A stretch of 64,000 bases of DNA from NCBI GenBank assembly GCA_947498815.1, contig CANMLU010000009.1:1-64000 (forward strand). Direction: 5' to 3'. Numbering within the stretch: position 1 is the first letter of the stretch; each line of letters opens with the position of its first letter. Position numbers and translations under genes: made by a program. The DNA comes from an uncultured Aquimarina sp. Its GTDB lineage: Bacteria > Bacteroidota > Bacteroidia > Flavobacteriales > Flavobacteriaceae. Below, piece after piece: positions 27,220-36,245 of the stretch. Under the pieces are notes generated by a model. The model saw only the letters and a list, made by a program, of their open reading frames with translations, was not told where the DNA came from and searched no databases.

Positions 27220-27320
27220 CACAACAATCTATTGTAACATATTACTCAATTTTAAACGACTACAAACGGTTACAAGCGAAACTAAACACTTCCTAACCGA
27301 ATCAGTATCACAACCCGTTT

Positions 27321-27328
27321 TATGTTTG
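27321..27328 (+). promoter_or_regulatory. Candidate -7 element TATGTTTG for ssb
   Basis: It matches TAnnTTTG, 57 bases upstream of the ssb start. No strong -33 element seen. Confidence 0.5.
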
Positions 27329-27384
27329 CATCGTCGAAACATAAGAACTCGATAGTATCAATTGTTTAACGAAAAACTATAATT

Positions 27385-27720
27385 ATGAACACGCTTAAAA
27401 ACAAAGTACAGTTGATTGGTAACTTAGGACAAGAACCTGAAATTGTAAATCTTGAATCTGGAAAAAAATTGGCTAAATTTTCTATCGCCACCAATGATTA
27501 TTATTATAACAAACAAGGTGATAAAATCACAGACACTCAATGGCATAATATTGTTGCCTGGGGCAAAACAGCAGACATCATTGAGAAATATGTAAATAAG
27601 GGCCAAGAAGTTGCTATCGAAGGAAAATTAACTTCTCGCAGCTATGAAGATAGTGAAGGCCAAAAACGATACATCACCGAAGTGGTTTGCAATGAATTGC
27701 TAATGCTTAGTAAGGCATAA
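27385..27720 (+). CDS. ssb: Single-stranded DNA-binding protein
   Basis: A 111-residue OB-fold protein: 'LKNKVQLIGNLGQEPEI', 'KLAKFSIATND', 'TQWHNIVAWGKTADI' and 'VAIEGKLTSRSYEDSEG' are the SSB signature. It lacks the acidic C-terminal tail (DDDIPF-type) that recruits partner proteins in housekeeping SSBs, ending in 'LLMLSKA', so it is probably a secondary SSB copy. Monocistronic, with its own -7 element and a strong downstream terminator. Confidence 0.95.
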   Translation: MNTLKNKVQLIGNLGQEPEIVNLESGKKLAKFSIATNDYYYNKQGDKITDTQWHNIVAWGKTADIIEKYVNKGQEVAIEGKLTSRSYEDSEGQKRYITEVVCNELLMLSKA

Positions 27721-27812
27721 AACATCAAAACATAAGTATTATTAGCAACTCTGAAAATAATACAAATCAGAATTGAGATGATCACGGTAATTTATATCTT
27801 ATGCCAGTAAAT

Positions 27813-27846
27813 AAAAAAGGGATGCTCAAATAGGCATCCCTTTTTT
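27813..27846. terminator. Bidirectional terminator
   Basis: aaaaaagggatgc pairs with ggcatccctttttt around a short loop. The A-run and T-run serve both ssb (+) and the PepSY-like gene (-), which converge here. Confidence 0.9.
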
Positions 27847-27861
27847 ACTTAAAACTCTTCT

Positions 27862-28365
27862 CTAAAGGAAATTACCTTCATCATCGGTTTTTACCCTTAT
27901 AAGCTTATTTCCATTTTCTAATCTAAGCTTATACATTTTTTTAGTAACTCCTTTCTTGTCATGATAATTAACCAAATACGCATCCTTAGTAACTGTCCAT
28001 CCCGGAAACCTCTTTGATATTGATCTCGATACCGCAGCAGGTAATTTTACATCTTTAAATTTTTCGACTGTACGTAAAACCTTACCGTCTTTATCATATG
28101 CAGCCAAAATTTTACCTTTAGGAATATAAAAAGCTACTTCATAATGATCGTACTCGTCATTATAAATATCCGAATTTTTTATGTCGTAAGTAGCTACTTT
28201 CCTTTGAAGTAATTCTACTGGAAGTGCTTCATCTTCGGCATCTGTTTGACTGAGGTATTTATAGTTTGTAGCTATAATCCATACTTCAGCCAAATGCTCT
28301 ATATCCTGAGCAAAGGATGGAATTGTCAATCCAAATACAAGTAAACCTAAAATTAATTTTTTCAT
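27862..28365 (-). CDS. Secreted PepSY-like (DUF2874-type) protein
   Basis: A 167-residue protein with signal peptide 1-19 (cleavage after SFA). It contains 'GKILAAYDKDGKVLRTVEKFKDVKLP' around 88-113 and 'RFPGWTVTKDAYLV', which resemble the beta-lactamase-inhibitor-like PepSY repeats frequent in Bacteroidota. Function is unknown; periplasmic. It is divergent from the Crp/Fnr-headed operon and shares its regulatory region. Confidence 0.75.
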   Translation of the reverse strand: MKKLILGLLVFGLTIPSFAQDIEHLAEVWIIATNYKYLSQTDAEDEALPVELLQRKVATYDIKNSDIYNDEYDHYEVAFYIPKGKILAAYDKDGKVLRTVEKFKDVKLPAAVSRSISKRFPGWTVTKDAYLVNYHDKKGVTKKMYKLRLENGNKLIRVKTDDEGNFL

Positions 28366-28455
28366 AATTTCAATATTTTAATAATGATTAGTAGTAAAGA
28401 AAAAATGATTCTTGCGTGTAATTCTAAAAATATACAACTAGTAGGGATTAAACAA

Positions 28456-28467
28456 TGACATTTGTCA
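28456..28467. promoter_or_regulatory. Palindromic operator-like site TGACATTTGTCA
   Basis: A dyad TGAC-N4-GTCA in the region shared by the PepSY-like gene and the Crp/Fnr gene. It matches the core of sites used by Crp/Fnr relatives of the HcpR/DNR group (TTGAC-N4-GTCAA). Confidence 0.45.
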
Positions 28468-28626
28468 GTTGTATCATTAGCTCACATATCAATTAGTGTA
28501 TTGATAATCAAATTGCTATTAAAATCGTCGACTTGTCGCCTGAAGTAACTTTTAGGAAATTAATATACTAAGTGTATTATTAAAATTCGTTATTTTTAAC
28601 AATACTAATTAATAAACCGACCTCTC

Positions 28627-29298
28627 TTGAATACATATACCAAATATTGGTTTTTGGAAGGATTTAACCTTTTTAATAAACTCGGAAGAATAACAATGAT
28701 GCGTATGTGTGAAATCCTTGAAATGGATAATATTGATAAGGGCTCGACGATTGAGTTATTGAATAACGACAAAAAAAGCATCTTTTTTCTTAAAAAAGGA
28801 ACCATCAAAATTATAGACACTCCAAATAATACCGTAAAATATATCGTAAAAAAAGGTCATATTTTCGGGGAGCTATCTTTGTATAATGAACAAGCTGCAG
28901 AAGAAGAAAAAGCCGTGGCCCTAGAGGATTGTATCGTATGCTATATCGAAGCTGATAGGATGGAAAAGATTATGGAGAAACATAAATCTCTCAAAAACGG
29001 AGTCCTTAAAGTATATGGTTTACGTATTAAAAAATTAGAGCGAAGACTTAGGGATTTATTGTATAAAGATAGTGCTGCCAGGATTACCGAATTTATTATG
29101 GATTATATCAATGAGTTTGGTGAAAATGAAAATGACCGAATCATAGCCAAAAACCTACTTTCACATAAAGATATATCACATCTTACAAATACATCAAGAC
29201 AAACCGTTAGTAATGTAATGAGTTCCCTAAGAAGTGACCAACAAATAGATTATGACTCTCAATTTATTTCTATGCCCAAAAAACCTATCCCGACCTAA
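28627..29298 (+). CDS. Crp/Fnr family transcription regulator
   Basis: A 223-residue protein with a cyclic-nucleotide-binding-like N-terminal domain ('LLNNDKKSIFFLKKGTIKI', 'KKGHIFGELSLY') and a C-terminal winged helix ('SHKDISHLTNTSRQTVSNVMSSL' in shortened form is the recognition region). The start is TTG: the conserved N-terminus 'YWFLEGFNLF' lies upstream of the first ATG at 28696, and an in-frame stop precedes the TTG. It is the first gene of a seven-gene operon that includes the Rieske fusions, so it probably controls that operon (inference). No Cys cluster for an Fe-S centre is present. Confidence 0.9.
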   Translation: MNTYTKYWFLEGFNLFNKLGRITMMRMCEILEMDNIDKGSTIELLNNDKKSIFFLKKGTIKIIDTPNNTVKYIVKKGHIFGELSLYNEQAAEEEKAVALEDCIVCYIEADRMEKIMEKHKSLKNGVLKVYGLRIKKLERRLRDLLYKDSAARITEFIMDYINEFGENENDRIIAKNLLSHKDISHLTNTSRQTVSNVMSSLRSDQQIDYDSQFISMPKKPIPT

Positions 29299-29325
29299 AT
29301 CGGCAAAAGAATCCATTGCACTATT

Positions 29326-32300
29326 ATGAAACACACACAAACAAAAATCATCTTACTATTCTTTATATTATTTCCCTTTTTGACCATACTAAGTCAGGAG
29401 AAGGATATTGAAGCATCTGTCTTTATCACAGCAAATACAAGTGAAGACATTGATCAAGATATTTTAAAAAACATAGTATCCTCATCCAGCCAGGAGCAAA
29501 ATGCCACTTTATTGTTTGTGGGCAATACGGCAGATCCAATTAGTATCAAAGAGAATTCGGTTAAAACTACTATTGGCAAGCAACTAGATGTTATTTCTGA
29601 TTTTAATGGAGAAATTGTTTTTATCCCAGGATATAACGAATGGAAAACTAAGGGGCACAAAAATGTAAAAGGCCTTGAAAAATTTATTCAAGAGAATAGT
29701 AGGGCCAAATATTATCCAGATGATGGGTGTCCAATCAAGAAAAAAGAGATCTCAAAGAACGTGGTTCTAGTTGCGGTAGATTCGCAATGGTTTCTTGAAG
29801 ATTGGGACAAAAACACATATATCAATGATGATTGTGATATCAATAACAGAACACAGTTCTTTCTGGAATTTGAAAGCATCTTGAAAAAATCACAAAATCA
29901 AATAACAATTGTGGCCATTCACCATCCGATGTTCACAAATAGTAAAACAGGAATAATTGCGCGAACGGGTGGTCCCTCAATACAAGATTTTCAGAACAAA
30001 CAGTATAGAACTTTAAGAAATAAATTAATCACATTAGCCAGACAGAAAGAAAACGTCATTTTTGTTTCTGGGCAAGATAAAAATCTACAATATGTCCTTA
30101 AGTATGGTATCCCACAGATCATTAGTGGATCTGTTGGTAAAACAAAAGGAGTGAAACCTTCACAAAAAGATAATTTTGGAGCATCGAAAAACGGATTTGC
30201 CAAACTGAATATTTTTAAAAATGGTGAGGTCACAGTAAACTATTATGCTGTAAATGGGGAGAGTGCTTCAGAAATTCATTCTGCACAAGTTTTTAAAACA
30301 CAAAGTTCTGAGGCAAACTTTACTTTTAAACCAAAAAATAGTTTCGGAACAACCCTAAACGCTTCGGTCTATTCGAAAGAAGAAACTACAAAAGGAAAAC
30401 TATATAAAGGATTATGGGGTGATCATTATCGTAAGTATTATAGTACTCAGGTCAATGCACCAATTGCTTTTTTAGACACCTTAATGGGTGGGTTAACCCC
30501 TATTAGACGAGGCGGGGGTCATCAATCAAAGTCATTACGTCTTGTTGACAAAAACGGTAAGCAATATGTGATGAGAGCCCTTAGAAAAAGTGCCATCAAG
30601 TTTTTACAATCGACCGCATTTCAGGACAAATATGTTGAAGAGGATTTGGAAGAAAGTTTTGCAGATCGCTTCTTACTGGATTTCTATACCACTGCACATC
30701 CATATACACCCTTTGCGGTAGGAACACTCGCAGATGCAGCTGGGGTATATCATACCAATCCAGAACTTTACTATATCCCGAAACATGAAACCCTAGGAGT
30801 ATATAATGATGAGTACGGAGATGAATTATATATGATTGAAGAACGAGTAGAATCAAATCATAGTGATTTGGAAAGTTTTGGGAAGCCCAAAGATATCTTA
30901 AGCACCGATGACGTGCTTCAAGAAATTCGAAAAACCGGAAAATCTATTGTAGACGAACCCTCTTATATAAGGGCCCGTGTGTTTGACATGCTTATTGGTG
31001 ATTGGGATCGGCATGAAGATCAATGGAGATGGGCTCGCTTCGAAAAAGAAGATGGAACCGAATTTTGCAAACCTATACCTAGAGATCGGGATCAAGCGTT
31101 TTCGGTATTTGATGGAAGTATTATTTCCTTTTTGCGATGTGCAGTACCTTTCATAAGGATGATGCAATCTTTTGACGAAGAATTACCAAGCACCAAATGG
31201 TTCAATTTTGAACCCTACCCTTTGGATCTTACATTTTTAAATCAATCCGATTGGAGTGAATGGGAAAAGCAGGTTAAGTATATTCAAAATAACCTTACGG
31301 ATGAAGTAATTGACCAGGCTTTTGAAGAACTTCCCAACGAGGTAAAAGGAAAAACAATTGAAAGCATTAAAACTAAACTTAAAGGAAGGAGGCAAAACAT
31401 CCTTAATATTGCCAGAGAATATTATCTATATATCAACAAATTTGAAGTAATCGCAGGAACTCAAAAAGAAGACAAGTTTAATATCACCAGGCTACCTGGA
31501 GGTAAAACCTCTGTTGATATTCATAGAAAAGACCTAGGGATATTTAACCGAACTTTTTCTCATGATGTAACCAAAGAAATATGGCTGTATGGTTTAAATG
31601 GCAAAGATTCATTTCTAGTTGAGGGTAAAGGTGATCACCCCATCATGGTTCGTATCATGGGGGGTAGAAAGAATGATACCTACGATTTTAAGAATACAAA
31701 AAAAGTGAAGCTCTACGATTATAAATCCAAAAACAATACTATAGTTAACAAGAGATCAAGAAAATGGTTGGTCGATTCTTATGACATTAATAACTATGAC
31801 TATAAAAAAAGAGAGTACTTTGTATATCAATTACTTCCGTTAATAGCTTTTAACCCAGATGATGGCCTCAGAGTTGGAGTATCAAATACGTATACAAAAT
31901 ATGGATTGCAACGTAATCCGTTTACACATAAACATTCTTTTGGAACTTCATATTACACAGGATCTTCTGGGTTTGACCTGTCCTACTCTGGTGAGTTTTC
32001 TAATATTTTTCACCATTGGAACTTTGGAGTAGAAGGATTATACACCAGTCCTAATTTTGCACAAAACTTCTTCGGATTTGGAAATGAGACCACCTACGAC
32101 AAAGACGAAGTAGACTTAGACTTTAACAGAGTTCGAATCGGAAAATGGAATGCTGCAATTTCATTAATATGGAGAGGGAGAAATGGAGGCTCTTTTTACT
32201 TTAAACCATTGATAGAATCATTTGATGTAGAAAATACTGAAGATAGATTTGTAAATATATTACCCGCAAGCAGTACCGTTTTTGATAAACAAACCTATGC

Positions 32301-32865
32301 GGGTGCCGAAGTAAATTATAACTTCAAAAACATGAATGATCCTGCTTTTCCTACTTTGGGGTTAGATATTGGAATGACTGTAGGCTATAAAACGAATATC
32401 GATGGCGGTGATTCTGAAAATCGTTTTGGATACATTGAACCCCATCTTGCTATAGCACATAAGCTCTCAAAGAATGAAAAATTAGTGTTGGCCACAAAAA
32501 TCGGCGGAGAAGCAATTCTTGGAGATGATTTTGAATTCTATCATGCTGCGCAGATTGGAGGAACCCAAAGTTTAAGAGGCTTCAGAAACGAGCGATTTAC
32601 GGGCAAATACTCAGTATATCACAATACAGATCTTAGATACCAAATGGGTAAATTCAAAACAAGCTTTATACCCTTAAAATATGGGGTTACCGGAGGGATT
32701 GATTACGGACGAGTATGGATAGAAGATGATAATTCTGACAAATGGAATACTAGTTTTGGAGGATCTTTTTGGGTGAGCGGATTAGATACGTTTACAGGAA
32801 ATGTCGGTTATTTTTCTAGCTCCGACGGAGGCCGAATTGTATTCACCCTAGGTTTTGCCTTTTAA
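29326..32865 (+). CDS. Degenerate phosphoesterase + kinase-like + Omp85-type barrel protein
   Basis: A 1179-residue outer-membrane protein with signal peptide (about 1-24). Residues 30-330 align in motif order with metallophosphoesterases, but the metal ligands are lost: the usual GDxxY is 'VGNTAD', GNHxW is 'PGYNEW', and GHDHNLQ is 'SGQDKNLQ'; only the 'HHP' motif survives. Residues about 395-600 contain K402-S-L-R-L with 'YVMRALRK' (414-421), G-D559-W-D561-R-H563 and P-R-D587-R-D589-Q-A-F, which recall the lobes of atypical kinases such as FAM20C/CotH (inference). The C-terminal third is a BamA/TamA-like beta-barrel ending in Phe. Second gene of the Rieske operon. Confidence 0.8.
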   Translation: MKHTQTKIILLFFILFPFLTILSQEKDIEASVFITANTSEDIDQDILKNIVSSSSQEQNATLLFVGNTADPISIKENSVKTTIGKQLDVISDFNGEIVFIPGYNEWKTKGHKNVKGLEKFIQENSRAKYYPDDGCPIKKKEISKNVVLVAVDSQWFLEDWDKNTYINDDCDINNRTQFFLEFESILKKSQNQITIVAIHHPMFTNSKTGIIARTGGPSIQDFQNKQYRTLRNKLITLARQKENVIFVSGQDKNLQYVLKYGIPQIISGSVGKTKGVKPSQKDNFGASKNGFAKLNIFKNGEVTVNYYAVNGESASEIHSAQVFKTQSSEANFTFKPKNSFGTTLNASVYSKEETTKGKLYKGLWGDHYRKYYSTQVNAPIAFLDTLMGGLTPIRRGGGHQSKSLRLVDKNGKQYVMRALRKSAIKFLQSTAFQDKYVEEDLEESFADRFLLDFYTTAHPYTPFAVGTLADAAGVYHTNPELYYIPKHETLGVYNDEYGDELYMIEERVESNHSDLESFGKPKDILSTDDVLQEIRKTGKSIVDEPSYIRARVFDMLIGDWDRHEDQWRWARFEKEDGTEFCKPIPRDRDQAFSVFDGSIISFLRCAVPFIRMMQSFDEELPSTKWFNFEPYPLDLTFLNQSDWSEWEKQVKYIQNNLTDEVIDQAFEELPNEVKGKTIESIKTKLKGRRQNILNIAREYYLYINKFEVIAGTQKEDKFNITRLPGGKTSVDIHRKDLGIFNRTFSHDVTKEIWLYGLNGKDSFLVEGKGDHPIMVRIMGGRKNDTYDFKNTKKVKLYDYKSKNNTIVNKRSRKWLVDSYDINNYDYKKREYFVYQLLPLIAFNPDDGLRVGVSNTYTKYGLQRNPFTHKHSFGTSYYTGSSGFDLSYSGEFSNIFHHWNFGVEGLYTSPNFAQNFFGFGNETTYDKDEVDLDFNRVRIGKWNAAISLIWRGRNGGSFYFKPLIESFDVENTEDRFVNILPASSTVFDKQTYAGAEVNYNFKNMNDPAFPTLGLDIGMTVGYKTNIDGGDSENRFGYIEPHLAIAHKLSKNEKLVLATKIGGEAILGDDFEFYHAAQIGGTQSLRGFRNERFTGKYSVYHNTDLRYQMGKFKTSFIPLKYGVTGGIDYGRVWIEDDNSDKWNTSFGGSFWVSGLDTFTGNVGYFSSSDGGRIVFTLGFAF

Positions 32866-32922
32866 TTGAAACCGAGATTCGAAAATATTTTTGAATTTCA
32901 AATACATCATAAAAACACACAA

Positions 32923-34533
32923 ATGAAACAACCCGTTGTAATTGCACAAATAAAAAATTTAGAAAACAAAAAACCTGCTCATGCTCTAGTTAATGGATTA
33001 GATCTTGTTATTGTAAAATTCGACAATGAAATTTCTGTCTTATATGGAAGGTGTCTTCACAGAGGTGCATTAATGGCCGATGGACATATTGATGGCGAAA
33101 ACCTCATCTGCGGAGTTCATGGTTGGGATTATCGTTACGATACCGGAGTTTCAGAATACAACAACAATGAAGTATTACATAAATTTAGCTCAAAAGTCGA
33201 AGGAGATAACGTATATGTAGATGAAACCGAGATCAATGCATATCTCAAAGAGCACCCGCAGCCTTTTAATCGAGACGAATACCTAGGTGCATATGCAGAC
33301 ACCCACCCTGAAGATACCGAACCTTATACCGGATATATTAGAGAATTAGCAAAAAATGGTTTGAAAAACTTAGGACACCATGGTTTTTCGGCATCAATGG
33401 GTGTAGACCGAAATACATTACCAAAGTGGAATGACATACAATTTTTACCAGCTCAATTGGCAAGCAGACCTTTACTAGATCATGAAGACGTAGCTACTAA
33501 AGTGGTCATTGGCCCTAATTCAAAAAAACCATTAGTTATTGATATCCCTTTGTTTGTAAGTGATATGAGTTTTGGGGCACTCTCTCGAGAGGCTAAAATA
33601 GCACTGTCGCGAGGTGCAGAAATGTCGGGTACAGGTATTTGTTCTGGAGAAGGTGGAATGCTACCACAAGAACAAGAAAATAACACAAAGTATTTTTATG
33701 AATTGGCCTCTGCACAGTTTGGGTTTTCATGGGATAAATTAGAAAAGGTACAGGCATTTCATTTCAAAGGCGGACAAGGAGCCAAAACCGGAACCGGAGG
33801 ACATTTACCTGGAAATAAAGTAAGTAAAGAAATTGCCGAAGTTCGTGGATTAAAACAAGGACAAACAGCTATTTCTCCAGCTACTTTTCCTGATTTTCAT
33901 GGTGTAGCGGATTTTAAAAATTTCGCAAAAGAAGTTCGTGAACTAACCGGAGGTATTCCAATCGGATTTAAGATTGCCGCCAGTCATATCGAAAAAGACA
34001 TTCAGTTTGCATTGGATGTAGGTGTGGATTATATTATTCTTGATGGTCGCGGTGGCGGTACAGGATCTGCTCCAACTATTTTAAGAGATCATATTAACGT
34101 ACCCACAATTCCTGCCCTTGCAAGAGCCAGAAAATACCTAAACAAAGTTGGCGCAACCGATATCACCTTGATTATTACCGGGGGACTACGTGCCGCCGAA
34201 GACTTTGCCAAAGCTATGATGCTGGGTGCAGATGCTATTGCAGTGTCCAACGCTGCCTTACAAGCTATTGGTTGTTTGGGAATGCGTGCTTGTGGTAGTA
34301 ACAATTGCCCTGTAGGCATTGCTACACAAAAAGAATCTTTGAGAAGTAGATTGATTATTGAATCCTCTGCCAAACAACTGTATAATTATTTTAATGCCAC
34401 CAATAATCTCATAAAGGTAGTTGCAAGGGCCTGTGGACACGATGATATTTCGAAATTTAATCATGACGACCTCTCTACCTTTGATCACGACATGCACCGA
34501 TTAACAGGAATAAATTATGCCGGAGTTCTATAA
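32923..34533 (+). CDS. Rieske-domain fusion to glutamate synthase FMN domain
   Basis: The N-terminal ~110 residues are a Rieske [2Fe-2S] domain with C44-x-H46 and C63-x-x-H66. From about 150 to the end is the FMN-binding domain of glutamate synthase (GltB/GltS): 'FKGGQGAKTGTGGHLPG', 'DGRGGGTGSAP' and the 3Fe-4S motif C451-x5-C457-x4-C462 ('NNCPVGIATQ'). The glutaminase domain and the C-terminal GXGXG domain of GltB are absent. The frame opens with TTG at 32866 right after the preceding stop, but ATG at 32923 with 'MKQPVVIAQI' is the better start. A redox enzyme passing electrons between Rieske, 3Fe-4S and FMN centres is expected; the substrate is unknown. Confidence 0.9.
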   Translation: MKQPVVIAQIKNLENKKPAHALVNGLDLVIVKFDNEISVLYGRCLHRGALMADGHIDGENLICGVHGWDYRYDTGVSEYNNNEVLHKFSSKVEGDNVYVDETEINAYLKEHPQPFNRDEYLGAYADTHPEDTEPYTGYIRELAKNGLKNLGHHGFSASMGVDRNTLPKWNDIQFLPAQLASRPLLDHEDVATKVVIGPNSKKPLVIDIPLFVSDMSFGALSREAKIALSRGAEMSGTGICSGEGGMLPQEQENNTKYFYELASAQFGFSWDKLEKVQAFHFKGGQGAKTGTGGHLPGNKVSKEIAEVRGLKQGQTAISPATFPDFHGVADFKNFAKEVRELTGGIPIGFKIAASHIEKDIQFALDVGVDYIILDGRGGGTGSAPTILRDHINVPTIPALARARKYLNKVGATDITLIITGGLRAAEDFAKAMMLGADAIAVSNAALQAIGCLGMRACGSNNCPVGIATQKESLRSRLIIESSAKQLYNYFNATNNLIKVVARACGHDDISKFNHDDLSTFDHDMHRLTGINYAGVL

Positions 34534-35050
34534 TCATAATAAAATCCAAAAGCTATTCATATTCTTTTGGATATCTATGAGTATTCATTCGCAGCAAGGA
34601 TGGATGGCCGGTGTAGCTCCGTCACTAGAGTTGAAAGAAAATCTTTTAGGAATTAATACTAGAATATATTACGGGCCAAATGATCATTTTTGTTTCGGTC
34701 CTGAGGTATCGTTTTTCCCCTATCAGGAAATTGATAATGAGTATGAATTAAAGGTAACCGAACTTAATTTCAATGCACATTACATTGTTGAATTAACTCA
34801 TGATTTTGGGATCTATCCATTGAGTGGAATCAACTTAACAATTGAAAAAGAAAGATTAATAGAAGTGACCGATGAAAATAAGGAAGAGGACGGGTTTGGA
34901 TTAAATTATGGACTAGGAATACATTACAACTTAGGAAAACTTTTTGCTTTTGCAGAATTTAAAGGCGTTACAGGAAAATTGAAGGATGAATTTATGACCA
35001 TAGGGGTCATCTTTTTGTTTTCTAAACCTAAAGATAAACAAGAACATTAG
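34517..35050 (+). CDS. Outer-membrane beta-barrel protein
   Basis: A 177-residue protein with an N-terminal signal peptide ('KLFIFFWISMSIHSQ', about 11-27) and alternating hydrophobic strands with aromatic girdle residues, ending 'TIGVIFLFSKP'. It looks like a small eight-stranded barrel. It overlaps the Rieske-GltB gene by 17 bases, so the two are translationally coupled. Confidence 0.75.
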   Translation: MPEFYNHNKIQKLFIFFWISMSIHSQQGWMAGVAPSLELKENLLGINTRIYYGPNDHFCFGPEVSFFPYQEIDNEYELKVTELNFNAHYIVELTHDFGIYPLSGINLTIEKERLIEVTDENKEEDGFGLNYGLGIHYNLGKLFAFAEFKGVTGKLKDEFMTIGVIFLFSKPKDKQEH

Positions 35051-35089
35051 ACAACATATTGAATTTACAAACTAATAAACTATAAACGA

Positions 35090-35836
35090 ATGACAACTCA
35101 AATGCATTTGGCAGCACAATATTTGGCTGCTATGGGAATAAGTTTCTTAGAAAAAAAAGAGGATGATAGTCATACCAATCTTGGTTTTTCTATTGAAAAA
35201 GAGAGCTTAGTTACTAGACCTCTGGAGACCTCGGGGATTACACTTTCGTTAAACTATACCCTTTTCACTCTAGAATGGAGCGGTAATAACGGAACAAAAA
35301 CACTACGATTAGACGGAACGACCCATGCCGATGTCTTACAATGGGTAAGGAGAATGGCTAAAGATAGTAATCTCAAAAATCCATATACCTATAATCTTCA
35401 CTATGAATTACCCTATAAGATCAAAGACGATTATATATTTAAACTTCAAGATGTAAGCAGATTGAAAGAATTAACTGAATATAGAAAATTATCACAATCG
35501 GTTATCCAGGAATTTCTAAAAAACAACAAATTAGATTCCGAAATCAGAATATGGCCACATCATTTTGATACTGGAGCTTTCACTCCATTAGCAGATAATC
35601 CCGGAGTTTCTATTGGATTGGGTATGGCCATTCCAGATGCTATGTGCAATGATTATTATTTATATATAAGTGCGTACCAAGGTCATGATGGTATTGAAAC
35701 TATCGGACTTAAAACTCTAACAAACGGAAAATGGCATAACAACGGGTTCAAAGGAGCAGTTTTGCCAGTTTCAGGAATAAATAAAAGCAGCGGAGTCACT
35801 TTTTTTGAAGAGGCTTTAGCTGCATATAAAAACTAA
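35090..35836 (+). CDS. Hypothetical cytoplasmic protein of the Rieske operon
   Basis: I do not recognise this 248-residue soluble protein. It has no signal peptide. A segment 'IWPHHFDTGAF' near 158-168 followed by 'SIGLGMAIPDAMCNDYYLYI' recalls DUF5996-type and related uncharacterised proteins with a conserved W-P-H-H-F-D motif, possibly metal-binding. It lies 5 bases before the DUF2721 gene and must be part of the operon. Confidence 0.75.
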   Translation: MTTQMHLAAQYLAAMGISFLEKKEDDSHTNLGFSIEKESLVTRPLETSGITLSLNYTLFTLEWSGNNGTKTLRLDGTTHADVLQWVRRMAKDSNLKNPYTYNLHYELPYKIKDDYIFKLQDVSRLKELTEYRKLSQSVIQEFLKNNKLDSEIRIWPHHFDTGAFTPLADNPGVSIGLGMAIPDAMCNDYYLYISAYQGHDGIETIGLKTLTNGKWHNNGFKGAVLPVSGINKSSGVTFFEEALAAYKN

Positions 35837-35841
35837 CCATT

Positions 35842-36225
35842 ATGGAACATTGGTATATTCCGGCTACTATCATACCTGGCATTGGACTTTTGATATTATC
35901 TACTTCTAATCTCCTGGTTAATCTCAGTACCGAAATAAAAACACTGATTGCCGAGATAACCATTGATGAAGGCTTAATTAAACAGAAACTAAGGCAACTT
36001 AAACTTTTAAACAGTGCTATGGTTTTTTTATATAGTGCTGTTGCTCTTTTTGTAATTTCCGCTTTAATCTCTGGTGTATATAAAAGTGCAGAAACTAATT
36101 TTGATTCTGCAATTTACATTACCATAACTGGTATTATTAGTGCCCTTTTAGGGTTAATTGCGTTAATCATCTATTCCTTTAGAGCGGTAAAAATCAGACA
36201 AGACCAATTCAACAACAAATGTTAA
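35842..36225 (+). CDS. DUF2721-like membrane protein
   Basis: A 127-residue protein with three hydrophobic helices (about 6-26, 56-77 and 93-115) and a charged helix at about 30-52, the layout of DUF2721 proteins. Function unknown; inner membrane. It sits between two soluble genes of the operon with gaps of 5 and 20 bases. Confidence 0.75.
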   Translation: MEHWYIPATIIPGIGLLILSTSNLLVNLSTEIKTLIAEITIDEGLIKQKLRQLKLLNSAMVFLYSAVALFVISALISGVYKSAETNFDSAIYITITGIISALLGLIALIIYSFRAVKIRQDQFNNKC

Positions 36226-36245
36226 TAACCAAAACATAAACAATC

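Larger units (their letters stand above)
27008..27384. other. Divergent intergenic region
   Basis: It separates the giant gene from ssb. It contains a GC hairpin, aaccccc (27197-27203) with gggggtt (27213-27219), and a -7 element at 27321. The open frame at 27173 covers the hairpin and promoter and is judged non-coding. Confidence 0.6.

Noticed and set aside
27173-27355. 60-codon frame upstream of ssb
   Set aside because: It runs through a GC hairpin and the probable ssb promoter and has no protein-like features.
28518-28535. TTGATAATCAA before the Crp/Fnr operon
   Set aside because: The half-sites are one base apart instead of four, which does not fit a Crp/Fnr dimer site.
32923-34533. Housekeeping glutamate synthase large subunit (gltB)
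   Set aside because: It lacks the glutaminase and C-terminal domains and is about a third of GltB length.
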